A model generated the notes under the pieces. The model ran no database searches. It was not told where the DNA came from and was given only the letters and a program-made list of their open reading frames with translations. Made by a program: the position numbers and the translations under genes. A stretch of 64,000 nucleotides of DNA from an uncultured Pontibacter sp. (GTDB lineage: Bacteria > Bacteroidota > Bacteroidia > Cytophagales > Hymenobacteraceae): the NCBI RefSeq assembly GCF_947492645.1, contig NZ_CANLMZ010000008.1, positions 124,001 through 188,000 on the forward strand. The letters run 5' to 3'. Each line of letters opens with the position of its first letter. The first letter of the stretch is position 1. This document shows positions 1 through 9,118 of the stretch, piece by piece.

Positions 1-512
1 AGCGATATGATTTTTACCTCCAGCTTGTGCAGCTCCTCTACAAACTGAATTACAGTTTCGGCGTTCCAGGGGTCGTTGTAAGGGTTGCCAAAGCCCATAG
101 AAATGTAGGTTACCAATGTTTTGCCGTGCTTGTGGCAGATATCCTGTATCTGGGCCAGCTGCTCCATTGCCTCGGCTATACTTTTATTTGTATTGCGCTG
201 CTGAAATGTTTCTGACACCGAAAGTGGAAAACCAAGGTAACTTATCTGCTTATGCTGTGCCGCATCTTCGGCACCCCGCACGTTAGCGATAATGGCAAGC
301 AATTTAGTGGCTGTGGTGTTTAGCTCCAGGTTGGCCAGTACCTCGGCCGTGTCACTCATTTGCGGAATAGCCTTAGGCGATACAAAGCTCCCAAAGTCCA
401 GGGTGTCGAATCCAACTTGCAGCAGGGTGTTCAGGTAGGCTATCTTCTGCTCTGTGGGTATAAACGCCTTAATGCCTTGCATGGCATCGCGTGGGCACTC
501 AATTATTTTCAT
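1..512 (-). CDS. HMG-CoA lyase-like protein (DRE-TIM metallolyase family), 3' end outside window
   Basis: The minus strand is open from an ATG at 512-510 to the window edge, giving about 170 residues without a stop. The protein starts MKIIECPRDAMQGIKAFIP and continues with GFDTLDFGSFVSPKAIPQM and a GFGNPYNDPW segment. This is the N-terminal half of the TIM barrel of hydroxymethylglutaryl-CoA lyase-like enzymes, which cleave HMG-CoA to acetyl-CoA and acetoacetate in leucine catabolism and ketone metabolism. The ECPRDAMQG segment is the position of the metal- and substrate-binding R-D pair. The C-terminal half, with the cysteine-containing loop, lies outside the window, so a related lyase (for example a homocitrate or methylmalate type) cannot be excluded. 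A promoter-like site lies just upstream at 556-588. Confidence 0.82.
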   Translation of the reverse strand, partial: MKIIECPRDAMQGIKAFIPTEQKIAYLNTLLQVGFDTLDFGSFVSPKAIPQMSDTAEVLANLELNTTATKLLAIIANVRGAEDAAQHKQISYLGFPLSVSETFQQRNTNKSIAEAMEQLAQIQDICHKHGKTLVTYISMGFGNPYNDPWNAETVIQFVEELHKLEVKIIS

Positions 513-555
513 GTTGTAGGGTTTCTGAAGCTTGCACCGCAAGGCGGCTATACTT

Positions 556-588
556 CAAATATACAAATTAACTCCTGCATCTACTCAA
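556..588 (-). promoter_or_regulatory. Bacteroidota-type promoter for the HMG-CoA lyase-like gene
   Basis: Read on the minus strand, TATATTTG (563-556) fits the -7 consensus TAnnTTTG of the Bacteroidota primary sigma factor. A TTG (588-586) lies 22 bases upstream of it, close to the expected -33 spacing. The inferred start of transcription would leave a leader of roughly 35-40 bases before the ATG at 512. The same TTG-N22-TATATTTG arrangement is seen in front of the DUF1573 gene at 55075-55107. Confidence 0.5.
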
Positions 589-723
589 AAGCGGTGCACT
601 TGGTTTGCCACATGTGCAGTATATCGTTAAAGATACACGCTAATATATTGCTGAGGCAATAAATGCATATAAAAACAACCGGCTACCGTATACAGGGCAA
701 ATAAACAACAATGTACAGGCTCT

Positions 724-1116
724 ATGGAAAATCTGATCTCTTACCTGGACGAATCGCTGGTTCCGCTGGAAAAAAAAGTACAGGAATACCTGGAAGCTGA
801 AAAAGAAATAAGGCTGTTGGAGGTGAAGATACTCACGTTACAAAATAAAGTTGGCAGCGCCGACGAGCCGGAACAAAGTGAGACTTGGGGTGACATTGGC
901 CAGGAAGAGACAGAACTGGGGCAGCACCAAAAGCAAATGGAGAACCTGATGCAACGCTACAGGCAACTGCAACAAGAGGTGATTGAAATGCTACCCGAAC
1001 GAAATAAATTTGTGGAAGTAAACCTGGGTTACGGACCAAGTATGGTAGGTTATTTTACCGTAGACCTCGAAACTCACCAGCAGTTAGAGGAGCCAGTACT
1101 TCGGGTAGTCCATTAA
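724..1116 (+). CDS. Small coiled-coil protein of unknown function
   Basis: This 130-residue acidic protein has no signal peptide or membrane segment. Residues about 10-40 and 60-95 are rich in Glu, Lys, Leu and Gln with heptad-like spacing (for example LEKKVQEYLEAEKEIRLLEV and the EETELGQHQKQMENLMQRY region), so it is probably largely coiled coil. The C-terminal 35 residues (MLPERNKFVEVNLGYGPSMV onward) look globular. I do not recognise the family. It ends 41 bases before the CNNM gene and lies on the same strand, so the two may be cotranscribed. The ATG is the first in the frame after a 211-base non-coding stretch. Confidence 0.7.
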   Translation: MENLISYLDESLVPLEKKVQEYLEAEKEIRLLEVKILTLQNKVGSADEPEQSETWGDIGQEETELGQHQKQMENLMQRYRQLQQEVIEMLPERNKFVEVNLGYGPSMVGYFTVDLETHQQLEEPVLRVVH

Positions 1117-1157
1117 TTTGCGCATATTGCGTACTTATAAATAAACACTTGTCTTAA

Positions 1158-2207
1158 ATGGCTTTATTATTACTATACCTTGCTGTTGCTCTTTTGTTCT
1201 CGTTTCTGTGCTCTCTACTGGAAGCTTCGCTGCTAAGTATAACCCCCTCTCATGTTAGCATAGTAAGCAAACAAAACCCTGCGCTAGGTAAAGACCTTCA
1301 GCATTTTAAAGAAAACATAGACAGGCCCCTGGCTGCCATACTTACCCTGAATACCTTTGCCCACACTATTGGTGCGGCGGGGGTTGGTGCACAAGCGCAA
1401 CTTATCTGGGGCGACGAATACCTGACCGTGGTTTCGGTGGTGCTTACTATTATCATACTTATACTTACCGAAATAATCCCTAAAACGCTGGGAGCTAACT
1501 TCTGGAGGCAGCTTACTCCTTTTACAGTCCGCACGCTTAAAGTGATGATCTACTCGCCGCTTTACCCTATTATCATATTCTCTCAGTTTATCACCAGTCG
1601 CCTAAAATCAGAAAAAAACCGAAGCGTGTTAAGTCGCGCTGATTTCACGGCTATGGCTGAGCTAGGCATAAAAGAAGGTATCTTCAAAAAAGGCGAATCA
1701 CAGATTATCCAGAACATCCTGCGGTTTAATAATATCCTGGTGCGCCACATCATGACGCCGCGTACTGTAATTGTGAGCGCGCAACAAGACATGACAATTA
1801 AAGCCTTCTTTAAAAGTTTGCCTGACCTGCGTTTCTCACGGATCCCGATTTATGACAACAACCTTGATGACATAAGCGGTTATGTGCTGAAAGATGAAGT
1901 GATGTATAAACTCATCGATAATGAAGGAGAAAGAAAACTGAACTCAATTGCCCGCCCTATACAGGTGGTTCCGGAACACATGCCCATACCCACTCTGTTC
2001 AGCCGATTAATGGAAAAGCAGGACCACATTGCGTTGGTAGTGGATGAGTATGGCGGAACTGCAGGCATTATAAGTATGGAGGATATTGTGGAAACCCTGC
2101 TTGGTATGGAAATAATAGATGAGATGGACCAGATCCCGGATTTGCAGGAATGGGCAAAAAGCAACTGGGAGAAAAGAGTAAAGCGCATGGGCTTTAAAAC
2201 GGAGTAA
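1158..2207 (+). CDS. CNNM/CorC-family membrane protein with CBS pair
   Basis: This 349-residue protein starts with a CNNM (DUF21) transmembrane domain, residues about 1-175. It has hydrophobic spans at 1-25, about 55-80, 92-112 and 125-145, with the TEIIPKTLGANFW segment typical of the family. A CBS-domain pair follows, about 190-320, with MTPRTVIVSAQQDM beginning the first repeat and LVVDEYGGTAGIISMEDIVE ending the second; this last motif is a strong signature of the CNNM/hemolysin-C family. The usual C-terminal CorC_HlyC domain is absent, because the protein stops about 30 residues after the second CBS. Relatives are implicated in Mg2+/Co2+ handling; the substrate here is not known. A long terminator hairpin follows. 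Confidence 0.88.
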   Translation: MALLLLYLAVALLFSFLCSLLEASLLSITPSHVSIVSKQNPALGKDLQHFKENIDRPLAAILTLNTFAHTIGAAGVGAQAQLIWGDEYLTVVSVVLTIIILILTEIIPKTLGANFWRQLTPFTVRTLKVMIYSPLYPIIIFSQFITSRLKSEKNRSVLSRADFTAMAELGIKEGIFKKGESQIIQNILRFNNILVRHIMTPRTVIVSAQQDMTIKAFFKSLPDLRFSRIPIYDNNLDDISGYVLKDEVMYKLIDNEGERKLNSIARPIQVVPEHMPIPTLFSRLMEKQDHIALVVDEYGGTAGIISMEDIVETLLGMEIIDEMDQIPDLQEWAKSNWEKRVKRMGFKTE

Positions 2208-2222
2208 CAGCAAGGCTACAGA

Positions 2223-2281
2223 GCCTTAAAGTATAAACCCGGCTGCAAAACATACTTGCAGCCGGGTTTATACTTTAAGGC
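2223..2281. terminator. Bidirectional terminator hairpin, 26-bp perfect arms carrying AAGTATA
   Basis: Positions 2223-2248 and 2256-2281 are perfect reverse complements around a 7-base loop. The stem has a GC-rich core (CCCGGCTGCAA) and an A/T outer part containing AAAGTATAAA on one side and TTTATACTTT on the other. It lies between the convergent CNNM gene and aceA, so it can serve both. The outer stem carries the motif that is overrepresented across the window. Confidence 0.8.
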
Positions 2282-2291
2282 TTATTTATAC

Positions 2292-3572
2292 TTAATGAAA
2301 CTGCTCTTCTTCTGTGGAGCCTACCAAAGCAGCTGTAGAAGCATTACCCGAGGTAACGGTATGCTGCACCGCATCAAAATAGCCTGTACCCACAAACGAC
2401 TGGTGTTTCACGGCGGTGAAGCCATCCTTGGTTAAAGCGAATTCACGTTGCTGTAACTCTGAGTAACCTGCCATGCCACGCTCTTTGTAAGCTTTAGCCA
2501 GTTCAAACATACTTGTGTTTAGTGCATGGAAACCTGCCAATGTTATAAACTGGAATTTGTATCCCATATTAGCCAGCTCCTCTCTAAAGCTTTCCATCTG
2601 CTCTACACTGAGTTTGGAGGCCCAGTTAAAGGAAGGGGAGCAGTTATAAGCCAGCAGTTTGCCCGGGTAGGATGCATGTATGGCCGCTGCAAACTGCCGT
2701 GCCTGCTCCAAGTCAGGGTGCGAGGTTTCCATCCAGATAAGATCGGCATAAGGCGCATAAGCTAAACCGCGTGCAATTCCCTGCTCTATTCCGTTGCGCA
2801 CTTTGTAGAAACCCTCGCTGGTGCGTGGCTCGTTAAGTATAAACTCATGGTCACGAGGGTCTATGTCGCTGGTAATCAGGTTAGCGGCATCAGCATCAGT
2901 ACGAGCTACCAGCAAGGTTGGCACACCCATCACGTCAGCGGCCAGGCGTGCAGCAACCAGTTTGTTTATTGCCTCCTGCGTTGGCACCAGCACCTTACCA
3001 CCCAGGTGTCCGCACTTCTTAGCCGACGACAGCTGGTCCTCGAAATGAACGCCTGCCGCACCGGCCTCTATCATCATCTTCATCAACTCGAAAGCATTCA
3101 GGTTGCCGCCAAAACCGGCTTCAGCATCTGCTACAATCGGCACCATAAAGTCTGTTTCGCCATCGCCGTTCACGCTTTGTATCTGGTCAGCGCGCAGCAG
3201 CGAGTTGTTTATTTTCTTTACTACATTCGGCACAGAATCGGCAGGGTATAAGCTCTGGTCCGGATACATTTGGCCTGCCAGGTTGGCATCTGCTGCCACT
3301 TGCCAGCCACTCAGGTAAATGGCATTTAGCCCTGCCTGCACCTCCTGCACCGCCTGGTTGCCTGTTAGCGCCCCTAAGCCTGCCACATAAGGCTCTGAGT
3401 GCAGCAGCCTCCAAAGCTTTTCAGCCCCGTTTCGGGCCAACGTATACTCTATCTGCACCGAGCCCTGCAGTTTAACAACTTCATCGGCGCAGTATGGGCG
3501 TTGTATTCCTGCCCAGCGTGGGTTTTCAATCCAGTCCCTTTCAATTTTCTGTATTCTGTCTTTCTTATTCAT
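2292..3572 (-). CDS. aceA: Isocitrate lyase
   Basis: This 426-residue enzyme splits isocitrate into glyoxylate and succinate, the first step of the glyoxylate bypass for growth on acetate and fatty acids. The catalytic motif KKCGHLGGK is present with the nucleophile-like Cys at residue 187 and His189. [12 protein letters not shown] (about 145-156) supplies metal-binding acidic residues, and NCSPSFNW is conserved near residue 310. The length is that of the short bacterial isocitrate lyases (E. coli 434). The gene lies 62 bases downstream of aceB on the same strand and is almost certainly in one operon with it, controlled by the divergent regulator at 5394. Confidence 0.97.
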   Translation of the reverse strand: MNKKDRIQKIERDWIENPRWAGIQRPYCADEVVKLQGSVQIEYTLARNGAEKLWRLLHSEPYVAGLGALTGNQAVQEVQAGLNAIYLSGWQVAADANLAGQMYPDQSLYPADSVPNVVKKINNSLLRADQIQSVNGDGETDFMVPIVADAEAGFGGNLNAFELMKMMIEAGAAGVHFEDQLSSAKKCGHLGGKVLVPTQEAINKLVAARLAADVMGVPTLLVARTDADAANLITSDIDPRDHEFILNEPRTSEGFYKVRNGIEQGIARGLAYAPYADLIWMETSHPDLEQARQFAAAIHASYPGKLLAYNCSPSFNWASKLSVEQMESFREELANMGYKFQFITLAGFHALNTSMFELAKAYKERGMAGYSELQQREFALTKDGFTAVKHQSFVGTGYFDAVQHTVTSGNASTAALVGSTEEEQFH

Positions 3573-3634
3573 GGCGGGTTGTTTTTAGTTATGAGTGATG
3601 GTTTTAAGGCTTATCTGTAACCTGGCAGTAGAGG

Positions 3635-5233
3635 TTAATCAATATACTTGTATGCAGGCAGGGTAAGGAAATCAACAAAGCATTTAGATAAAACAAGCTC
3701 GGAGAACAACTGAGAAGCTTTTTCAAAATGGCAGTTCTTGAACATTGCCAGCCCTACTTCCTCTTTAATATTTTCGGTTTCCTCCTTTATCAGCTGCAGC
3801 ACACGCTCTTCGGTAATTTCGATGCCATCAGCTGTTTTAGTATGTGGGTGGTGCAGCCATTGCCATACCTGGGCTCTGGATATTTCGGCTGTGGCAGCAT
3901 CCTCCATCAGGTTATGAATGGCAGCAGCACCTGTACCGCACAACCAGTTGCCGATGTACATGATACCCACGTTGATGTTCAGGCGCAGGCCGTTCTCCGT
4001 TATCTTTCCTTCCTTGATAGTGAAGTTTGTCAAATCTCTGGCCAATACTTGCACGTCCTCACGCAGTACCTCTTTCTGATGCGGCTTATCTCCCAGCACC
4101 TTATCAAATTCCTCGCGTGCTACTTGCACCAGATCTGGGTGGGCCACCCAGGTACCGTCAAAGCCATTGCTGGCTTCAAAGGCTTTGTCTGCTTTCACTT
4201 TTTTAAAAGCGTTTTCGTTTACAGCAGGGTCTTTTCTGCTAGGTATAAAGGCTGCCATCCCTCCCATGGCGTGTGCACCGCGTTTGTGGCAGGTTGCTAC
4301 AAGCAGGTTAGTATAAGCACGCATAAAGGGCACTTGCATCGTCACATCAGTCCTGTCAGGGAAGATTACGTTTTCGTGTTTCTTAAATTTCTTGATGGCG
4401 CTGAAAATATAATCCCAGCGGCCAGCGTTAAGGCCAACGATGTGGTCGCGTAACGCATACAGTATCTCATCCATCTCAAAAGCAGCCGTGATGGTCTCTA
4501 TAAGTACTGTTGCTTTGATAGTGCCAACCGGAATATCCAACGCTTCCTGTGCAGCCACAAAAACATCATTCCACAGCTTGGCCTCTAGGTGGCTCTCCAG
4601 CTTTGGCAGGTAAAAATAGGGCCCCGTACCTCTTGCAATCAGCTCTTTTGCATTATGGAAGAAGTATAAACCAAAATCAAAAAGCGAGGCAGAAACAGGA
4701 ACATCACCGAAACACATATGCTTTTCGGTCAAATGCCAGCCTCTAGGCCGCACTTTCAGCACGGCCACCTCCTTGTTTAGGCGGTAGGTCTTTCCGTTCT
4801 GCACCGTAAAGTCAATGTCTCTCCGGATGGCGTCTCGCAGGTTAATCTGCCCTTGCACTACGTTCTCCCAGGTAGGCGAATTAGCATCCTCAAAATCAGC
4901 CATAAACACATTCGCGCCACAGTTCAGCGCATTGATCACCATTTTTCTGTCCACGGGGCCGGTAATCTCTACCCGGCGTAGCTGCAGGTCATGGGGGGTG
5001 CTTCCTACTTTCCAATCGCTTTCGCGCACCTGCTTTGTTTCTGACAGGAAATCAAGCGTTTCTCCGGCATCCAGTTTTTGCTGGCGTTGCTTTCGAAGCT
5101 CCAGAAGCTCTTCTCTCCTGCTGTTAAACTTATTATGTAGCATCTCCAAAAAGTCCAGAGCTTCTGTAGTCAGGATTTCATCTACTCCATCCTGTGCTTT
5201 ACCTTTTACTGTGGCTGTGTTTTCTAAAACCAT
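3635..5233 (-). CDS. aceB: Malate synthase A
   Basis: This 532-residue protein matches the A isoform of malate synthase in length (E. coli AceB 533). It condenses glyoxylate with acetyl-CoA to malate, the second step of the glyoxylate bypass. Diagnostic segments include [20 protein letters not shown] near residue 90, the [15 protein letters not shown] acidic segment, [15 protein letters not shown] near 268 and [17 protein letters not shown] near 327. The gene is the first of the aceB-aceA operon and starts 160 bases from the divergent ScfR/RamB-type regulator. An imperfect palindrome in that gap is a likely operator. Confidence 0.97.
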   Translation of the reverse strand: MVLENTATVKGKAQDGVDEILTTEALDFLEMLHNKFNSRREELLELRKQRQQKLDAGETLDFLSETKQVRESDWKVGSTPHDLQLRRVEITGPVDRKMVINALNCGANVFMADFEDANSPTWENVVQGQINLRDAIRRDIDFTVQNGKTYRLNKEVAVLKVRPRGWHLTEKHMCFGDVPVSASLFDFGLYFFHNAKELIARGTGPYFYLPKLESHLEAKLWNDVFVAAQEALDIPVGTIKATVLIETITAAFEMDEILYALRDHIVGLNAGRWDYIFSAIKKFKKHENVIFPDRTDVTMQVPFMRAYTNLLVATCHKRGAHAMGGMAAFIPSRKDPAVNENAFKKVKADKAFEASNGFDGTWVAHPDLVQVAREEFDKVLGDKPHQKEVLREDVQVLARDLTNFTIKEGKITENGLRLNINVGIMYIGNWLCGTGAAAIHNLMEDAATAEISRAQVWQWLHHPHTKTADGIEITEERVLQLIKEETENIKEEVGLAMFKNCHFEKASQLFSELVLSKCFVDFLTLPAYKYID

Positions 5234-5300
5234 GGTACTTTGCGCTTTAATTTTCAGAACTTTCTCATCTTATAATCGGATTATACGCGAAGAATTTATT

Positions 5301-5320
5301 TTTGGCGAATTTTCGCTAAA
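5301..5320. promoter_or_regulatory. Candidate operator between aceB and its divergent regulator
   Basis: The 20 bases form an imperfect palindrome of the form TTTnGCGAA-nn-TTCGCnAAA, with 8 of 10 pairs matching. Related half-sites occur nearby: GCGAA at 5287-5291 and TATCGCAAAAA at 5346-5356. RamB-type regulators in Actinobacteria bind TTTGCAAA-like sites upstream of glyoxylate genes. The resemblance of the sequence and its place between aceB and the regulator suggest an autoregulated operator, but no binding data are available. A -7-like TATATTTA at 5371-5378 may be the regulator's own promoter. Confidence 0.5.
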
Positions 5321-5393
5321 TAATATTTTTCGTTTTTTAGGAGATTATCGCAAAAAGCTCTTAATTAGATTATATTTACAGATTTAACTAAGT

Positions 5394-6875
5394 ATGAAAC
5401 TCCAGGAAGACGTTATCAGATTGATATTTGGACTGAAAGTAAAGCAGTTACGAAATGACAAAGGCATATCGCTAACCGACCTTGCTGCCATGACCGGTAT
5501 ATCTGTATCGTACCTGAACGAAATCGAGAAAGGCAAAAAACACCCAAAGCCCAGCAAGACTGCCGTAATTGCCGATGCACTTGGTGTAGGCTATGACTAC
5601 CTGGTATCGCTGAAGATGAATAAGCGGCTACAGCCAGTCGGTGAGCTTTTGCAGTCTAACATACTTTCGGAGTTGCCGCTGGAGCACTTTGGACTGGATA
5701 TGAGCCGGGTACTGGACCTTTTTGCTACTGCTCCGGCCAAACTAAGTGCTTTTGTAAACACGCTGCTGGAAATTTCGAGGGCGTTTGATCTACGGGTAGA
5801 GCAGTTTTACTTCTCATCACTCCGATCTTACCAAGAGCTGCACGACAACTATTTTGATGACATTGAACAGGATGCAGAAAGATTTGTAGAGCAATACCAG
5901 CTGGAGGCGGAAGCAACACCTACTTATGAGGTACTGGCAGACCTGCTTCAGAGCCAGTACAACATAAGTATACAAACAGGGCCATTTAATGCCCACCCTG
6001 AGCTGGCCTCGCTGCGTTCTGTTTTTGTACCGGGTGCTGCCCCACAATTGCTGCTTAACCCAAGCCTGACAGCACAGCAAAAAACGTTTGCATTAGCCCG
6101 TGAAATCGGTTTCCAATACCTGCAACTGCAGGAGCGGCCTTATACTTCCACGTGGGTTAAGGTTGGCTCTTTTGAGGAGGTGCTCAACAATTTTAAGGCT
6201 TCTTACTTTGCCGGTGCGCTTTTGCTTAACCAGGACAGGCTGGTAGAAGACATACAGCAGTTTTTTGCCCATGATAAATGGAGCCCAGCGCTTTTGCTGC
6301 AGTTAATGGAGAAGTATAATACCTCTCCTGAAACGTTGCTGCACCGCCTTACTTCGCTGCTGCCAAAGTTCTTCGGCATAAAACAGTTGTTCTTTCTCCG
6401 CTTTCACAGGCAACCGGAAACCCACAGTTTCTTTCTCACAAAAGAGCTGCACTTATCCGGGCTGCACAACCCACACGCTTCGTTTTTAAACGAGCATTAC
6501 TGTCGCCGTTGGATCTCGCTCACCCTTTTTGACCTGATTGAAAGCGACAAAAAGCCCGGGGATACTTTAGTAGGTTTACAGCGTTCTGCCTACATCAATT
6601 CTGACAATGAATACCTTGTACTAGCCTTAGCGCAACCAACCGAGAACCGAAACGGCACCGTCAGCATCGGCCTGCTCATCAACGAGAACCTGAAAAACAA
6701 AGTACGCTTCTTAAACGACCCTGCTGTGCTTAACCGGCTCGTAAACGAAACCTGCGAACGTTGCCCTGCCCCCGATTGCCTGGAACGTGCCGCACCGCCA
6801 ACTATACTTGAAAAGCAGCTGTGGCAGGAACAAGTTACAGAAACCATAAATAAACTAATCGGAGAGCGTAAGTAG
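5394..6875 (+). CDS. XRE/ImmA-IrrE-type regulator of acetate/short-chain acyl metabolism (ScfR/RamB family)
   Basis: This 493-residue transcription factor has an N-terminal helix-turn-helix of the Cro/XRE class (about 8-65, KQLRNDKGISLTDLAAMTGI then VSYLNEIEKGKKHPKP). A middle region (about 160-290) resembles the IrrE/ImmA-like domain but lacks an intact HEXXH zinc motif: the corresponding segment reads LAREIGFQYLQL. The C-terminal domain ends in CERCPAPDCLERAAPP, the cysteine signature of the ScfR/RamB family. In that family the protein senses acyl-CoA or a related signal and controls glyoxylate or propionate genes. Its divergent position to aceB-aceA, with a palindrome between them, fits that role. 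Whether it activates or represses is not evident. Confidence 0.88.
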   Translation: MKLQEDVIRLIFGLKVKQLRNDKGISLTDLAAMTGISVSYLNEIEKGKKHPKPSKTAVIADALGVGYDYLVSLKMNKRLQPVGELLQSNILSELPLEHFGLDMSRVLDLFATAPAKLSAFVNTLLEISRAFDLRVEQFYFSSLRSYQELHDNYFDDIEQDAERFVEQYQLEAEATPTYEVLADLLQSQYNISIQTGPFNAHPELASLRSVFVPGAAPQLLLNPSLTAQQKTFALAREIGFQYLQLQERPYTSTWVKVGSFEEVLNNFKASYFAGALLLNQDRLVEDIQQFFAHDKWSPALLLQLMEKYNTSPETLLHRLTSLLPKFFGIKQLFFLRFHRQPETHSFFLTKELHLSGLHNPHASFLNEHYCRRWISLTLFDLIESDKKPGDTLVGLQRSAYINSDNEYLVLALAQPTENRNGTVSIGLLINENLKNKVRFLNDPAVLNRLVNETCERCPAPDCLERAAPPTILEKQLWQEQVTETINKLIGERK

Positions 6876-6934
6876 CAGGCCTTGCTGTTGCATTAATTTA
6901 GAAGCTTATACGGAGCAGGCCTTACCGGTGCATT
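6874..6934. repeat. Short direct repeat pair between regulator and xseA
   Basis: Two 21-base copies, 6874-6894 and 6914-6934, share AGCAGGCCTT and TGCATT and match at 18 of 21 positions; their starts are 40 bases apart. The first copy overlaps the stop codon of the regulator gene. No function is evident; a local duplication or a protein-binding repeat are both possible. Confidence 0.4.
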
Positions 6935-7159
6935 TTAACTTCGGCAGAACTATGCTTTAAAGTATGGCCCATCACAGTCTTTGGTTGCCGCTATCCAGCT
7001 AAAAAGATGGCGCAAGTATAAACTGCCTGTAGCCTACCCTACCCCTGCCTTCCACAATAAAATCGCGTTCTCATTTAGCCTGATAATCTAAAAAATCCTA
7101 TCTTCGAATCGGAGGAGCCGGTGCTTACCGGCATTGCAGGAGAAGAACACGTTGTTGCC

Positions 7160-8719
7160 ATGTCCCAGATTTTTTTTAGACAAACTATAACCCACGAGGA
7201 GCTGAACGCGCCGCTGTCGCTTTTTGAGCTGCACCAGCAGATCAGGGAGGAGCTGGAAATGGCTTTTCCGGAGAGTTACTGGGTGGTGGCAGAACTTGCA
7301 CAGGTAAACGTGGACCGGCGCAAGGGCCATTGCTACCTTACATTGGTGGATAAAGGCGACGATGCGCGCCAGATGCTGGCACAGGCTAAAGGCACTATCT
7401 GGGCATCCCGTTACCAAATGTTGAGTCGTTATTTTGAGGAGAAAACCGGGCAACCGCTTCGGGCTGGGCTAAAAGTGCTTATGCAAGCCTCCATTCGTTT
7501 TCATGAGCTTTACGGTCTCAGCCTCGACATCTCAAACATTGACCCCAACTACACTATCGGAGACCTGGCAAGGCAGCGACAGGAAACCCTGAAGCGCCTT
7601 GGTGCTGAGGGCTTGCTAGACGCAAACAAAGAGATTGACTTACCTCTGGTGCCACAGCGCCTGGCTGTTATTTCATCGGCTACAGCGGCAGGGTACCAGG
7701 ATTTTATACACCAGCTGCAAAGCAACAGCTACGGCTATACTTTCGAGACTACACTTTTCCCGGCAGTAGTGCAGGGCAATGAAGCGCCGGCCTCTGTGGC
7801 AGCGGCTTTTGCAAAAGTGGCCAAGTATAGTTCTAACTTTGATGCTATTATACTTATACGCGGTGGCGGCTCTCAAACAGATTTAAGTTGCTTTGACGAT
7901 TATAAAATAGCAGCCGCCATTGGCAACGCGCCCTTGCCTGTGCTTACAGGTATCGGCCACGAACGCGACGAAAGTATAGCTGACCTGGTTGCCCACACCC
8001 GCTTAAAAACGCCCACAGCCGTGGCAGGTTTCCTGATTGACAGGTTACGGGAAGCTGAGGAACTGGCTGAGGATCTTTTTGACAGGATCAGGATGTTTTC
8101 GGCGCAGCAACTAAAGTTAACAGCAGATAAACTGGAACGCCTTAACCTGCGCTACAACAACACAACAAAGCAACTGTTGCAAACCAACAAAGACAGGCTG
8201 GAGCAACTATCGCGTGGTTTACTCCTGAAACCAAAATCTTACCTGGAGCAGCAAAGGCACTTAATTAGCGATCTTGAAAAAGACATAAACTCCGAAACCA
8301 AGGACTTGTTGCACGAGCGTGAGAAGCACCTGCAGGAACTCTCTGTTTGTGTAGAAGGCAAAAGCCAGCGCTACCTGCACATGAAGGAACACGAACTAAA
8401 CCACCTGGTGCATTGCCTCGAAACAGAGGCTAAGGACAAGCTGCAGCAAAACCAGATTGCCTACACCAAGTATAGCGATAAGCTTGAATACGGTACACAA
8501 AAAAAACTGCAACAGGAAAACCACCGCCTGAAGCTCCTGGAAATGAGCATTGAGGCTAATAACCCTGAAAGGCTGCTTTTACGAGGTTATACTTTAACTT
8601 TGCTAAACGGGCGGATCATCAAAAGTATAAAAGAGGTAAAAGACGGAGATATCGTGGAGACCAGAATGCAGGACGGCACCCTCCACAGCACCATAGTAAA
8701 CATCGACACAAATGAATAA
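7160..8719 (+). CDS. xseA: Exodeoxyribonuclease VII large subunit
   Basis: This is the catalytic subunit of the single-strand DNA exonuclease VII, about 519 residues. The N-terminal OB-fold begins LSLFELHQQIREELEMAFP and continues with SYWVVAELAQVN; the core has RLAVISSATAAGYQDF and LIRGGGSQTDLSCFDDY, both typical of XseA. A long coiled-coil segment (about 320-470) precedes the C-terminal RGYTLTLLNGRIIKSI motif. The ATG at 7160 is taken as the start; a GTG at 7121 preceded by GGAGG (7111-7115) is a real alternative that would add 13 residues. The gene overlaps xseB by 8 bases, so the two subunits are translationally coupled. Confidence 0.95.
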   Translation: MSQIFFRQTITHEELNAPLSLFELHQQIREELEMAFPESYWVVAELAQVNVDRRKGHCYLTLVDKGDDARQMLAQAKGTIWASRYQMLSRYFEEKTGQPLRAGLKVLMQASIRFHELYGLSLDISNIDPNYTIGDLARQRQETLKRLGAEGLLDANKEIDLPLVPQRLAVISSATAAGYQDFIHQLQSNSYGYTFETTLFPAVVQGNEAPASVAAAFAKVAKYSSNFDAIILIRGGGSQTDLSCFDDYKIAAAIGNAPLPVLTGIGHERDESIADLVAHTRLKTPTAVAGFLIDRLREAEELAEDLFDRIRMFSAQQLKLTADKLERLNLRYNNTTKQLLQTNKDRLEQLSRGLLLKPKSYLEQQRHLISDLEKDINSETKDLLHEREKHLQELSVCVEGKSQRYLHMKEHELNHLVHCLETEAKDKLQQNQIAYTKYSDKLEYGTQKKLQQENHRLKLLEMSIEANNPERLLLRGYTLTLLNGRIIKSIKEVKDGDIVETRMQDGTLHSTIVNIDTNE

Positions 8720-8975
8720 GGACCTGAACGAAATGACTTACCGGGAAGCAACGCAGGAGTTGGAAGAAATTTTACGTGCCATTGAAAACGATGCCGTGGA
8801 TGTGGATGAGCTTACACAGAAAGTACAGCGATCATCGCAGCTGATTAAGCTTTGTAAGGAAAAACTGCGCAAAGCCGAAAAAGCCATAGACCAGGTTTTT
8901 AACGAAGAAAACTGTGAAGCCCCAGCCAAAGCAGCAGACGCAAAGCCTGCGCCGGGAGGCAACACGCTCTTTTAA
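8712..8975 (+). CDS. xseB: Exodeoxyribonuclease VII small subunit
   Basis: This 87-residue protein has the conserved helical core of XseB: MTYREATQELEEILRAIEN, then VDVDELTQKVQRSSQLIKLC and KLRKAEKAIDQVF. Small subunits bind along the coiled coil of XseA and are needed for activity of the holoenzyme. The last 20 residues, rich in Ala, Pro and Lys, are a variable tail. It starts inside the xseA stop region (8-base overlap) and is followed by a terminator hairpin at 9047-9094. Confidence 0.93.
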   Translation: MNKDLNEMTYREATQELEEILRAIENDAVDVDELTQKVQRSSQLIKLCKEKLRKAEKAIDQVFNEENCEAPAKAADAKPAPGGNTLF

Positions 8976-9046
8976 TACTGCGCCAAAGTATGGCAGGCTT
9001 GCTAAAAGTTAGCCTGATAGAGATACAGTATAAAACACCTGATGCT

Positions 9047-9094
9047 AACGTATAAAAGCCGCTGCAAAAAATTGTGCAGCGGCTTTTATACGTT
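9047..9094. terminator. Bidirectional terminator between xseB and otsAB
   Basis: Positions 9047-9066 and 9075-9094 are perfect 20-base inverted repeats with an 8-base loop. The GC core is GCCGCTGCA. The outer stem is AACGTATAAAA, a one-base variant of the AAGTATAAA motif seen in the other stems. It lies between convergent genes. Confidence 0.75.
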
Positions 9095-9118
9095 AAGTTA
9101 TACTTACAAATCAACGTA

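Noticed and set aside
3728..4453. 241-codon open frame on the plus strand
   Set aside because: It is antisense to aceB, whose protein is conserved along its whole length; the translated product has no recognisable features.
4815..5387. 190-codon open frame on the plus strand
   Set aside because: It is antisense to the N-terminal part of aceB and crosses the operator region without recognisable motifs.
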